Below, piece by piece: positions 24,232 through 30,610 of a stretch of DNA of 39,311 nt. The stretch is taken from IMG/VR virus record IMGVR_UViG_3300025141_000268, positions 1 through 39,311 of that record; one strand, written 5' to 3'. Below the pieces are notes generated by a model that had not been told where the DNA came from, did not search any database, and saw nothing but the letters and a program-made list of their open reading frames with translations. How positions within the stretch are numbered: the stretch's first letter is position 1; every line of letters begins with the position of its first letter. A program made the position numbers and the translations under genes. Source of the stretch: a virus.

Positions 24232-24486
24232 TTAGCGACCTTCTGGCCATTCATCCGTTCTTGTCTGGTTAGATGAACACGTTGCAGAATCACCATCCTC
24301 GATCATTCGTTGTTGCACCACACCAAGGTCATCGAAGTTTACATACTTCCCTTCAGGTGTACCGACATCAGGATACAAATCGGTGTAAACTATCAACTGG
24401 CCAGCATTATCTTCACCCAATTGGGCAGATGGAAGAACAGACATAATTGCTTTGTAAATTTCATCAAACGTTAGTTTATTAGGCAT
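24232..24486 (-). CDS. Unknown 84-aa acidic protein
   Basis: Features: FDEIYKAIMSVLPSAQLGED, then GQLIVYTDLYPDVG and VNFDDLGVVQQRMIEDGDSA. A fold like small phage regulatory proteins is possible; no family recognised. AAAGGAATCAAC precedes the ATG. Confidence 0.6.
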   Translation of the reverse strand: MPNKLTFDEIYKAIMSVLPSAQLGEDNAGQLIVYTDLYPDVGTPEGKYVNFDDLGVVQQRMIEDGDSATCSSNQTRTDEWPEGR

Positions 24487-24496
24487 GTTGATTCCT

Positions 24497-24682
24497 TTAT
24501 CTTTTGTTCTTTTTTATTATACCACGGTTTCGTTGAGAATTCACACGTTCAAAACAAGAAAGACATTCATTCAACTCATGTTCCGTTTCTCGTCCACAGA
24601 TGGCGCAACGTTGATAGTTATAACCTTCGTCATTGTCGACCCACTCACCACCACGTTTCCATTTTATCCAATTGTATGACAT
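24497..24682 (-). CDS. 61-aa zinc-ribbon-like protein
   Basis: CAICG and CLSC pairs separated by about 12 residues form a likely zinc site; the C-terminus is basic (RNRGIIKKNKR). The whole promoter of the next gene (P20) is embedded in its last codons. AAGG precedes the ATG; promoter P21. Confidence 0.6.
   Translation of the reverse strand: MSYNWIKWKRGGEWVDNDEGYNYQRCAICGRETEHELNECLSCFERVNSQRNRGIIKKNKR
24516..24544 (-). promoter_or_regulatory. Array promoter P20 inside a coding region
   Basis: -35 GTGAAT, 17-nt spacer, TGG-TATAAT, all within the C-terminal codons of the 61-aa gene; drives the 84-aa gene. Confidence 0.75.
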
Positions 24683-24695
24683 CTATTTTGCCTTG

Positions 24696-24878
24696 TTACG
24701 TTTCTGTTTCCATTGTATCACATTTGGAATCATTTTTCACAGTAGGAATCATTTCTTTTTTTGCCTTGGCACAAGCATCAAACTGAGCCATGGCAATCAT
24801 CATCCCAAGTATATCACCACTACGTCTCGCATCGTCTAACCGGTGAACTGCTTCTTCATGGTCGGCACTAAAAAACAT
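24696..24878 (-). CDS. Unknown 60-aa helical protein
   Basis: Helix-rich (HEEAVHRLDDARRSGDILGM), last gene of a three-gene unit. Its ATG overlaps the stop of the gene before it (TGATG). The promoter P21 for the next unit lies in its 3' end. Confidence 0.55.
   Translation of the reverse strand: MFFSADHEEAVHRLDDARRSGDILGMMIAMAQFDACAKAKKEMIPTVKNDSKCDTMETET
24712..24740 (-). promoter_or_regulatory. Array promoter P21 inside a coding region
   Basis: -35 GTGAAA, 17-nt spacer, TGA-TACAAT, within the end of the 60-aa gene; drives the zinc-ribbon gene at 24497. Confidence 0.8.
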
Positions 24879-25054
24879 CAGATTTCTCCCCGCTTACGTT
24901 CATTCTTTACAATAATCGCCACGAAGTAAGCGGTCGCAGGATCCACACCGTCTGCCGCCAGAGCATCCATAACCTCTTGCCCGGTAGAACCATAGGCCAC
25001 AAGATTACGGGCCCTTAGAATTGATTTTACAAATTGTCCTTTTTCAACACTCAT
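24878..25054 (-). CDS. Unknown 58-aa helical protein
   Basis: The product begins MSVEKGQFVKSILRARNLVA and includes EVMDALAADGVDPATAYFVA. It overlaps its upstream neighbour by 11 bp and its downstream neighbour by one base, so translation is probably coupled. Confidence 0.55.
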   Translation of the reverse strand: MSVEKGQFVKSILRARNLVAYGSTGQEVMDALAADGVDPATAYFVAIIVKNERKRGEI

Positions 25055-25292
25055 AAACTTTCAAGCTCACATCATCGCATTCAAGATAATCTTTTCTAGC
25101 ATTTTCAAGCTGTGTTTCAGTTATGTCATCCCGTAAGGAAAACTTTGGTTCAACACCATCGTCACCAAATTCAATCTTCAACAACCCATTATCATACATA
25201 GATAATAGACACAAGGCAATATCTTCTTCCTCGGGTGTTGTAGCAGTAAATGCCTTGATTTCAATGAATGGTCTAAATAAATCAGTAATCAT
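25044..25292 (-). CDS. Unknown 82-aa acidic protein
   Basis: Features: PEEEDIALCLLSMYDNGLLK, then IEFGDDGVEPKFSLRDDI. First gene of a three-gene unit under P22; TAGGAGACGAA precedes the ATG. Confidence 0.6.
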   Translation of the reverse strand: MITDLFRPFIEIKAFTATTPEEEDIALCLLSMYDNGLLKIEFGDDGVEPKFSLRDDITETQLENARKDYLECDDVSLKVYEC

Positions 25293-25309
25293 TTCGTCTC
25301 CTAGAATCT

Positions 25310-25338
25310 ATTATAACAAATGATTCTTAAAATTTCAC
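25310..25338 (-). promoter_or_regulatory. Array promoter P22
   Basis: -35 GTGAAA, 17-nt spacer, TGT-TATAAT. Confidence 0.8.
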
Positions 25339-25345
25339 AATGTTC

Positions 25346-25444
25346 CTAACAATTCTGAATCAATGCAAAGATTGCAAGACCAAGCATAAGACCAACCGAC
25401 ACCAAAAAAATAATTTTGCCCTCTAAATCATCAAATAGTTTCAA
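25346..25444 (-). CDS. 32-aa single-helix membrane peptide (TTG start)
   Basis: A short polar start (KLFDDLEGK) then one helix (IIFLVSVGLMLGLAIFALI). The TTG is preceded by AAAGGTGGTTAAAA inside the end of the upstream gene, which it overlaps by 14 bp. Confidence 0.5.
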   Translation of the reverse strand: MKLFDDLEGKIIFLVSVGLMLGLAIFALIQNC

Positions 25445-25610
25445 TTTTAACCACCTTTAAATTTGACTCATATGACCACAGACACCGTCCACCGATGTTG
25501 TCCCATTTCACCATTACCTGATTAGGGTGGTTTTGTTTGGAACCTTTGAAAACAACCTGTCCAACACCCCAGCGAGGGTTGTCTTTGTGTATTACTTTTT
25601 TGCTTTCCAT
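25431..25610 (-). CDS. 59-aa SH3/KOW-like protein, predicted leaderless
   Basis: KDNPRWGVGQVVFKGSKQNH and NQVMVKWDNIGGRCLW suggest a small barrel. The ATG is 6 nt after TATAAT of P23 with no room for a ribosome-binding site. Confidence 0.6.
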   Translation of the reverse strand: MESKKVIHKDNPRWGVGQVVFKGSKQNHPNQVMVKWDNIGGRCLWSYESNLKVVKIETI

Positions 25611-25616
25611 ATTTCT

Positions 25617-25645
25617 ATTATACCATAAGATCGATAGGTTTTCAC
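25617..25645 (-). promoter_or_regulatory. Array promoter P23
   Basis: -35 GTGAAA (containing the TGA stop of the 114-aa gene), 17-nt spacer, TGG-TATAAT, 6 nt before ATG. Confidence 0.8.
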
Positions 25646-25986
25646 AGTGGAGAAATTCCGCCTGGTCCTTGAGACATTTGAACACATGAAGGACAGTTCT
25701 CACCGTATTCTTCGATCGACCATTGACCACACTTACAGGTTTCACCCGCTATCAAACCTGTGTGTTCGGATTCAAACTTATTATATGCTTCGTCGACGGT
25801 GCCATTATGAACCAAATCACCACCAACCTCAAAAACAAGAAATCGGACAGGAGATGCCGGGGCTGAAGCGTACATACGGAAACTATTAATGATTGCCTTC
25901 CAAGGATTACGAGCAAAGACTCGCCTAGGAACATCCGCGTAGTTTGCTGAATAGGTCCAAAAAACAATATATTCTTTCTTCTTCAT
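25642..25986 (-). CDS. 114-aa protein with C-terminal zinc-ribbon cysteines
   Basis: An N-terminal beta/alpha part (KKKEYIVFWTYSANYADVPR) and a C-terminal CKCG...CPSC pair. GGAGGGGCAAACAT precedes the ATG; promoter P24. Confidence 0.6.
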   Translation of the reverse strand: MKKKEYIVFWTYSANYADVPRRVFARNPWKAIINSFRMYASAPASPVRFLVFEVGGDLVHNGTVDEAYNKFESEHTGLIAGETCKCGQWSIEEYGENCPSCVQMSQGPGGISPL

Positions 25987-26015
25987 ATGTTTGCCCCTCC
26001 GGCCGTTATAGTTAT

Positions 26016-26044
26016 ATTATACCATTCCTGCAGGAACTTTTCAC
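26016..26044 (-). promoter_or_regulatory. Array promoter P24
   Basis: -35 GTGAAA (sharing the TGA stop of the 81-aa gene), 17-nt spacer, TGG-TATAAT. Confidence 0.8.
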
Positions 26045-26286
26045 ACGCCCTCAACACCACGAGCATCAAAGACCCAGATACAGTGTGAACCACCCATGTC
26101 CTCGTAGGGGTCATGGTCTGGCTCGCTATATTGTGCGAAGCCAACCTCCTTCAACAACATTTGGTCCATATAGTCCTTGGCTTTTTGTTCAGTCGTGAAT
26201 TGACCATAGCAACGTTTGGTGTATGCATTTAAGACCGAAATCTTTTCCAACTCACCCGCAAGAATTTGTTTTGTTTGATTTTCCAT
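26041..26286 (-). CDS. Unknown 81-aa protein, predicted leaderless
   Basis: Sequence features include KRCYGQFTTEQKAKDYMDQM and HCIWVFDARGVEGV. The ATG is exactly 6 nt after the TATAAT of P25 and there is no Shine-Dalgarno. Confidence 0.6.
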   Translation of the reverse strand: MENQTKQILAGELEKISVLNAYTKRCYGQFTTEQKAKDYMDQMLLKEVGFAQYSEPDHDPYEDMGGSHCIWVFDARGVEGV

Positions 26287-26292
26287 AATTCT

Positions 26293-26321
26293 ATTATACC
26301 ACCGTTACAGGAACTTTTCAC
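26293..26321 (-). promoter_or_regulatory. Array promoter P25
   Basis: -35 GTGAAA inside the last codons of the 66-aa gene, 17-nt spacer, TGG-TATAAT, 6 nt before ATG. Confidence 0.8.
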
Positions 26322-26505
26322 AAAGCGATGGAATGGGTGCAAGTGGATTCCTTTCAATAACGGTGCATTGAGTTTTACGTACATCTGTAAGCGTATTCCA
26401 TCCGTCTAGCACAACGTCTATCCACACTTCCCCGGCGGCAACAATTACGCCTGTTTCATTTTTGTTATAACCACCAGAAATGTAAACCGTATCACCCTTC
26501 TTCAT
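26305..26505 (-). CDS. 66-aa KOW/SH3-like protein
   Basis: KKGDTVYISGGYNKNETGVI followed by VWIDVVLDGW has the GDxVxI...G-x-I/V pattern of KOW-type barrels. GGAGGAACT precedes the ATG; promoter P26. Confidence 0.6.
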   Translation of the reverse strand: MKKGDTVYISGGYNKNETGVIVAAGEVWIDVVLDGWNTLTDVRKTQCTVIERNPLAPIPSLCEKFL

Positions 26506-26529
26506 AGTTCCTCCATGTTTCCTATAATC

Positions 26530-26558
26530 ATTATACCATCCCTACAGAAACTTTTCAC
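26530..26558 (-). promoter_or_regulatory. Array promoter P26
   Basis: -35 GTGAAA, 17-nt spacer, TGG-TATAAT. Confidence 0.8.
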
Positions 26559-26561
26559 AGA

Positions 26562-26627
26562 TTAGAGCCAGGGATCATCATCCTCATCTGGCTCACCAAA
26601 AACATTACGATATGCATCCTCAGCCAA
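26562..26627 (-). CDS. Possible 21-aa peptide (TTG start) or frameshift extension
   Basis: The frame reads AEDAYRNVFGEPDEDDDPWL after a TTG preceded by GGGGTTAGAAAA. It begins just after the zinc-ribbon stop in another frame. It could be a small acidic peptide or a +/-1 frameshift tail of that gene. Weak evidence. Confidence 0.3.
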   Translation of the reverse strand: MAEDAYRNVFGEPDEDDDPWL

Positions 26628-26631
26628 TTTT

Positions 26632-26853
26632 CTAACCCCAAATCTTATCCTGACAGGGTTGACACATACCAGAGATAGTATACTCCTTCTTGGAGGTTGC
26701 ATCTCGAAAGTCGTTAGCTTCACCGCTACAGGTGACGCAAGTATTTGTTTTGAACGCAATACTTCGAGGTGTACCGATTATCTTGGAAAATTCTTCAAGA
26801 AGATTCTCGATTACTTCGTTTTTTGCTTCATTGTCAATTGAGTTATTCATCAT
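26632..26853 (-). CDS. 73-aa phage-type zinc-ribbon protein
   Basis: CVTCSGEANDFRDATSKKEY, then GMCQPCQDKIWG. This C-x2-C...F-x-D...E-Y...C-x2-C-Q-D layout is common in small phage zinc proteins of unknown role. Start overlaps the 63-aa gene by 11 bp. Confidence 0.7.
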   Translation of the reverse strand: MMNNSIDNEAKNEVIENLLEEFSKIIGTPRSIAFKTNTCVTCSGEANDFRDATSKKEYTISGMCQPCQDKIWG

Positions 26854-27034
26854 CTACAAACAACACGTTTGGCGTATCCCACCCAAGAATCTTAGCACAA
26901 CCGTCCTTGGCAGGTGTGGTCTCCGCATCGAAGAGAATCCCATGTGCCCATTGGAACGCCCATTGCTCGGCATTCTCCTTAGACCTGTGCTCAGCAAGAA
27001 TCTCCCCAGTACTAATATTGACTACTTCAAACAT
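26843..27034 (-). CDS. Unknown 63-aa protein
   Basis: FEVVNISTGEILAEHRSKEN followed by AEQWAFQWAHGILF looks like a small alpha/beta protein. ATG at 27034 is chosen for GGAGGAATTTAATA upstream. Two-gene unit with the zinc-ribbon gene under P27. Confidence 0.6.
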   Translation of the reverse strand: MFEVVNISTGEILAEHRSKENAEQWAFQWAHGILFDAETTPAKDGCAKILGWDTPNVLFVDDE

Positions 27035-27061
27035 TATTAAATTCCTCCACAATCTACAATA

Positions 27062-27090
27062 ATTATATCATAGACTCAATGAGTTTTCAC
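27062..27090 (-). promoter_or_regulatory. Array promoter P27
   Basis: -35 GTGAAA inside the end of the 132-aa gene, 17-nt spacer, TGA-TATAAT. Confidence 0.8.
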
Positions 27091-27474
27091 ATAACAAGCA
27101 TGTCTTTCTTGATATGGTTCGTAACCACGATCTTTCAACATACGTTGTATGACATTATCAGCCCAATACTGCATGTCCCAAGTATGACCGTTGCTGGAAT
27201 CATCATCCCAACCTTCCCAATTACCCCAAATCGGAATGGTATCTGTTGTACGATATCCCCACCAGACCAACAACACTCCATCATCTTTTACTTCATGGAG
27301 GCGAATGGACACTGGGAATGCATGATAGGGGTTTTGTTTTCTTACTTCATCATCCATTCCTGTTTCAAGCTCACCAACAAATGATTCAACATCCTCCTTG
27401 GTGGGTAGACCTAAGGCTGTAAGAAAAAAACTACCATGCCTGTCTTTATGTCCATAGCTTACTTTCATGTTCAT
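27076..27474 (-). CDS. Unknown 132-aa protein
   Basis: Contains DGVLLVWWGYRTTDTIPIWG and many Trp/His. Start overlaps the stop of the 90-aa gene (TAATG). No family recognised. Confidence 0.6.
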   Translation of the reverse strand: MNMKVSYGHKDRHGSFFLTALGLPTKEDVESFVGELETGMDDEVRKQNPYHAFPVSIRLHEVKDDGVLLVWWGYRTTDTIPIWGNWEGWDDDSSNGHTWDMQYWADNVIQRMLKDRGYEPYQERHACYVKTH

Positions 27475-27746
27475 TAAAATTCATAGCCTCCAGGCATGAA
27501 TACCTGTTGACCCGCCTTCACAAGCTCTTCCCATGACAGCTTATCAAATGCTTTCTTCACCTCAGGGTCAACATCACAATGAAAGCCAGAGCCAACCGCA
27601 GCATCGATGGCTTCCGCCTGGGTACAGCGACCTTCACACATTTCAAGCATGTCATATGCAACGTAATCCCAGCTCGCCATCATGGCCCACTTGATTTTAG
27701 TCTGTAGCTCTTTATTCAAATCACTGAATTTCAATTCCGCGGGCAT
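27474..27746 (-). CDS. Unknown 90-aa helical protein
   Basis: Helical (LKFSDLNKELQTKIKWAMMA, then YDMLEMCEGRCTQAEAID). AAAGGAGAAATT precedes the ATG; first gene under P28. Confidence 0.6.
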   Translation of the reverse strand: MPAELKFSDLNKELQTKIKWAMMASWDYVAYDMLEMCEGRCTQAEAIDAAVGSGFHCDVDPEVKKAFDKLSWEELVKAGQQVFMPGGYEF

Positions 27747-27778
27747 AATTTCTCCTTTTTGAATTTGCCTCTATAATT

Positions 27779-27807
27779 ATTATACCATTCCTTTAGGAAC
27801 TTTTCAC
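27779..27807 (-). promoter_or_regulatory. Array promoter P28
   Basis: -35 GTGAAA, 17-nt spacer, TGG-TATAAT. Confidence 0.8.
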
Positions 27808-27808
27808 C

Positions 27809-28051
27809 CTAAAGTTCAATATAGATATCAACCTTCCCCAACTTGTTCATTTCAAATCTTACGGACCCACCGAATTCCTGAACTTCTTCCTTGACTTCTG
27901 GTACCATTGCAGGCTCAACCCCTACTATCGTATGAAAGGGTGGATGCCATGGTCCCCTATTCGTCACTGAGCTGATTACAATGGGTTTATGAATCCAACC
28001 ATTGATGAGGTTCTCAAGTTCCTTTGCTGACTTTTTTTGTTTTTCAGTCAT
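27809..28051 (-). CDS. Unknown 80-aa protein
   Basis: Helical start (EKQKKSAKELENLINGW) then beta-like segments (VSSVTNRGPWHPPFHTI excluded from any known motif). TAGGAATATAGACA precedes the ATG; promoter P29. Confidence 0.55.
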   Translation of the reverse strand: MTEKQKKSAKELENLINGWIHKPIVISSVTNRGPWHPPFHTIVGVEPAMVPEVKEEVQEFGGSVRFEMNKLGKVDIYIEL

Positions 28052-28083
28052 TGTCTATATTCCTATTGAAGTTTCTATAACTA

Positions 28084-28112
28084 TTGTACCATTCTTTTAT
28101 TTGATTTTCACC
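28084..28112 (-). promoter_or_regulatory. Array promoter P29
   Basis: -35 GTGAAA, 17-nt spacer, TGG-TACAAT. Confidence 0.8.
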
Positions 28113-28130
28113 CGCTGTCCAGAACAAAGA

Positions 28131-28361
28131 CTATTCTTCGTGCTCTGTGTACTGCTGCCGCAGAGATTCTTCTTCCTCTTTTGACAAATAAGATTTATAC
28201 GGTGTATATGCCAGACCTCCTGCCCTATAAGCTTCAGTCACGGCCTTTACAATTGATCCCACGTGTATATCATAAAAATCCAGGGAATCTGAATCTCGCG
28301 TTTCCAGTGTTTCAATACCAGGAAAGTGTTCCGCAATAATTTTTCGTATTTCTTCGTCCAT
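28131..28361 (-). CDS. DUF6900-like protein
   Basis: The 76-aa product contains GIETLETRDSDSLDFYDIHV, then VTEAYRAG, the core of DUF6900 (GIxTLxxRxSDSLDF...A-Y-x-A-G). The family has no assigned function and is common on mobile elements. ATG overlaps the stop of the 135-aa gene (TGATG), with GGTGGG upstream. Confidence 0.75.
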   Translation of the reverse strand: MDEEIRKIIAEHFPGIETLETRDSDSLDFYDIHVGSIVKAVTEAYRAGGLAYTPYKSYLSKEEEESLRQQYTEHEE

Positions 28362-28768
28362 CAATCCCACCAAAGTCGTAATTCACCGTTTGGTTCAAAC
28401 CCACATTCATCAGCGATCGATGAATTTACACACATCGATTGAAGGTCAAGAAGTACTTGGGCATCATTATTACGTTCTGAAATATAACACGCCACGCTTC
28501 CTTCCCGGGCGGGTCGAATCTCTAGATCACACTTCGCAAGACGTTCAAACCTTTCAAAAAATTCACCAATACTGGACGCTTGAAATGCGTTATATCGACC
28601 TTGATACTCCGCGCCAGGGTGCAACGATTCATTCATAATGTCGGTCCAAACTTCGACCGAAACGGTATCATCCGCTTTGAAATCTAGCTCGCGACCTGAA
28701 TAAGCACCCCATGGGTTGCAATCACTGTACGCTTGAATCGTAAAATCTCGAACACGATGAATACTCAT
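28361..28768 (-). CDS. Unknown 135-aa protein
   Basis: Acidic and Trp-containing (DDTVSVEVWTDIMNESLHPG; ends GELRLWWD). Located first under P30 and coupled to the DUF6900-like gene. AAGGAAAAG lies upstream at a rather long distance. Confidence 0.6.
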   Translation of the reverse strand: MSIHRVRDFTIQAYSDCNPWGAYSGRELDFKADDTVSVEVWTDIMNESLHPGAEYQGRYNAFQASSIGEFFERFERLAKCDLEIRPAREGSVACYISERNNDAQVLLDLQSMCVNSSIADECGFEPNGELRLWWD

Positions 28769-28802
28769 TTTGAATTCTTTTCCTTACGTTGTTCCTATAA
28801 CT

Positions 28803-28831
28803 ATTATACCACAGGCTCAATGGGTTTTCAC
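28803..28831 (-). promoter_or_regulatory. Array promoter P30
   Basis: -35 GTGAAA, 17-nt spacer, TGG-TATAAT. Confidence 0.8.
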
Positions 28832-28833
28832 TT

Positions 28834-29046
28834 TTAGATTTTAGGCTGGAAAGATTGGAAATGATGCAACAACATATCACAGTATGCTTCATGTTGCCCA
28901 CAAGGTGAACAGATATGCGTCTTGTTATCCCTACGGGATAATGCATTCAATGTTGCACGTTCACCAACCCACAAACGTTCTTCTCCGCACCTTGGGCATG
29001 TTCCACGTTGATCTTCGGGAGGATTGTTTATATCAATTTTAGGCAT
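28834..29046 (-). CDS. 70-aa phage-type zinc-ribbon protein
   Basis: GTCPRCGEERLWV, ALSRRDNKTHICSPCGQHEA. The CPRC...ALSRxDNxTxIC-x2-CG-x2-EA pattern is widespread in small phage proteins. AAAGGATAAACAA precedes the ATG. The mRNA has a long hairpin leader (29075-29147). Confidence 0.7.
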   Translation of the reverse strand: MPKIDINNPPEDQRGTCPRCGEERLWVGERATLNALSRRDNKTHICSPCGQHEAYCDMLLHHFQSFQPKI

Positions 29047-29074
29047 TTGTTTATCCTTTTCTATTAGGTTAGCA

Positions 29075-29147
29075 ATAGGAACCCAAGGCTACTCATACAC
29101 TTCCGTCGGCATCAGCGTGGCATCACAGAGATACCTTGGGTTCCTAT
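29075..29147 (-). ncRNA. Structured 5' leader of the zinc-ribbon gene
   Basis: A perfect 14-bp inverted repeat (ATAGGAACCCAAGG at 29075-29088 and its complement at 29134-29147) encloses 45 nt. The predicted transcription start of P31 lies at the outer edge, so the mRNA would begin with this stem. The loop has two GATGCC copies and a possible 7-codon ORF. It may be a 5'-stabilising or regulatory element. Confidence 0.55.
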
Positions 29148-29151
29148 AACT

Positions 29152-29180
29152 ATTATACCACAGCCTCAATACATTTTCAC
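29152..29180 (-). promoter_or_regulatory. Array promoter P31
   Basis: -35 GTGAAA, 17-nt spacer, TGG-TATAAT. Confidence 0.8.
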
Positions 29181-29576
29181 TTAAATGTACATACTTGTAT
29201 CTGCATTTTTCTCACGCTTCTCTTCAACGCTATAGCTAAAATTGCGCCAGCAGAAAGTATGTAGGTCAAGCCGGCGTTTACGAGGATTATGACTATTAGG
29301 ATAGTCAAGAATCGTTACGGTCTTGTTTGTGATTGCAATAATTTTACCAAGATAGTGTAGGTTCCAACTATCGTATTCAGCCCAATCACCAACGCGGAAC
29401 GTTCGTTCACCATTGAATCGATAATTTGGACGTGTACCAGGTTCCAATGGTTGGTTTCGCCGAATAGTGATTTCCTGCTGCGGAATAATTCTTACATCAT
29501 ATTCCGTCGGAGTGGCAGGATGAACTTTACCAAATCGCGTGTATTTTTTAGTTTGAACTGTTTTAAATCCTGACAT
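29181..29576 (-). CDS. 131-aa basic protein with barrel-like core
   Basis: FRVGDWAEYDSWNLHYLGKI and IAITNKTVTILDY suggest an SH3-like domain flanked by basic segments. AGGAGGAATGAAAC precedes the ATG; promoter P32. No family recognised. Confidence 0.6.
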   Translation of the reverse strand: MSGFKTVQTKKYTRFGKVHPATPTEYDVRIIPQQEITIRRNQPLEPGTRPNYRFNGERTFRVGDWAEYDSWNLHYLGKIIAITNKTVTILDYPNSHNPRKRRLDLHTFCWRNFSYSVEEKREKNADTSMYI

Positions 29577-29597
29577 GTTTCATTCCTCCTGAAATCT

Positions 29598-29626
29598 ATT
29601 ATACCATTCCCCTAGTATATTTTCAC
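29598..29626 (-). promoter_or_regulatory. Array promoter P32
   Basis: -35 GTGAAA, 17-nt spacer, TGG-TATAAT. Confidence 0.8.
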
Positions 29627-29632
29627 CTGGAT

Positions 29633-29875
29633 TTAGCTTAATACCCAGACTTGTACACTATGACCTCGGTTTTCGATTTGTGTATTCGCAATCAATTTAC
29701 CGTGTTTTCGTAGTAAGGTGGTAAGGTGCATTGACGTGTAATATGGGTTACCATTACACAATCCATCATACACAGCCTTGGCTTGTGGACGCGTCCACAC
29801 ACCACCGTGTTTCACCCACTCATCCAACCACATTTGTTTTATTGTTTTCTTTTGGCGCTTATGGAATAATTGCAT
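29633..29875 (-). CDS. 80-aa basic, winged-helix-like protein
   Basis: The pattern (KTIKQMWLDEWVKHGGVWTR, then YYTSMHLTTLLRKHGKLIAN and HSVQVWVL) suggests a small helix-turn-helix with a wing; a DNA-binding role is possible. AAGGATTTTGTAA precedes the ATG; promoter P33. Confidence 0.55.
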   Translation of the reverse strand: MQLFHKRQKKTIKQMWLDEWVKHGGVWTRPQAKAVYDGLCNGNPYYTSMHLTTLLRKHGKLIANTQIENRGHSVQVWVLS

Positions 29876-29905
29876 TTACAAAATCCTTATGTTGTTTCTA
29901 TAACC

Positions 29906-29934
29906 ATTATATCATTCTCAAATGATATTTTCAC
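29906..29934 (-). promoter_or_regulatory. Array promoter P33
   Basis: -35 GTGAAA, 17-nt spacer, TGA-TATAAT. Confidence 0.8.
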
Positions 29935-29938
29935 AATA

Positions 29939-30001
29939 TTATTTTTTGTCCTTGAACCAAATCAGGTAAACAAGGGCACCAATAACAAATAGTTCAAACA
30001 T
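29939..30001 (-). CDS. 20-aa single-helix membrane peptide
   Basis: MFELFVIGALVYLIWFKDKK: one helix and a Lys tail. It starts 3 nt after the 54-aa gene stop, with AAGGAATGG from that gene as ribosome site. Confidence 0.5.
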   Translation of the reverse strand: MFELFVIGALVYLIWFKDKK

Positions 30002-30004
30002 ATC

Positions 30005-30169
30005 TTACCATTCCTTTTTCCAACGACGTTTCTCGCTGGAACGATCATAGCGTTTTTTGCTACCAACAACACGTTTACGGAACCGTCCGTCACATCCACC
30101 TGCACTGATGAATGCCTTACGGCGAGCAGCCCGCTGAAACGTAAGAAGTTGTTTTTTAGAAATCTTCAT
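30005..30169 (-). CDS. 54-aa very basic protein, predicted leaderless
   Basis: MKISKKQLLTFQRAARRKAF, CDGRFRKRVVGSKKRYDRSS and a KRRWKKEW end; likely binds nucleic acid. The ATG is 6 nt after TATAAT of P34, with no ribosome site. Confidence 0.6.
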   Translation of the reverse strand: MKISKKQLLTFQRAARRKAFISAGGCDGRFRKRVVGSKKRYDRSSEKRRWKKEW

Positions 30170-30175
30170 GTTTCT

Positions 30176-30204
30176 ATTATAACTTGGTTATGTTAAATTT
30201 TCAC
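30176..30204 (-). promoter_or_regulatory. Array promoter P34
   Basis: -35 GTGAAA, 17-nt spacer, TATAAT, 6 nt before ATG. Confidence 0.8.
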
Positions 30205-30426
30205 TTAAAAAGTAGGAAAGGTTCGTTTTTTTGACCAGCTCTGTTCAACCTGTTCCAACAGGGACCCAGCTTCGTCATAGATTTGATTATCTCCGGCCCA
30301 TTCGGCATAGAGTTTGGCTTTCTTTGCCCAATAGATTGAGGTTGTTGCATCTACGGATACAGCACGATCCAAGGCTGTATTAGCCAAGGATTGATATTGC
30401 TGCTTGATTTGTAATAATTCATCCAT
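30205..30426 (-). CDS. Unknown 73-aa helical protein
   Basis: Two or three helices (DELLQIKQQYQSLANTALDR, YWAKKAKLYAEWAGDNQI) with a TPR-like feel. ATG at 30426 is chosen for GAGGACAATTTTT upstream. Second gene of the P35 unit. Confidence 0.6.
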   Translation of the reverse strand: MDELLQIKQQYQSLANTALDRAVSVDATTSIYWAKKAKLYAEWAGDNQIYDEAGSLLEQVEQSWSKKRTFPTF

Positions 30427-30458
30427 AAAAATTGTCCTCATAAATACTATATATTCAT

Positions 30459-30575
30459 TTACCATATAATAATGCCAACAATTACACCAAATAGTATACC
30501 TGATAGAAAAAGTGCGGCATATTGTCCATACACATAGTGTTTTTCAGCCTTACGAATATCGTCCAACAATGACAT
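30459..30575 (-). CDS. 38-aa single-helix membrane peptide, predicted leaderless
   Basis: A charged start (SLLDDIRKAEKHYVYGQY) then one helix (ALFLSGILFGVIVGIIIW). ATG exactly 6 nt after TATAAT of P35. Confidence 0.6.
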   Translation of the reverse strand: MSLLDDIRKAEKHYVYGQYAALFLSGILFGVIVGIIIW

Positions 30576-30581
30576 GCCTAT

Positions 30582-30610
30582 ATTATACCATAGTTTGCAA
30601 TAATTTATAC
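30582..30610 (-). promoter_or_regulatory. Array promoter P35
   Basis: Weak -35 GTATAA overlapping the stop of the exonuclease gene, 17-nt spacer, TGG-TATAAT, 6 nt before ATG. Confidence 0.6.
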
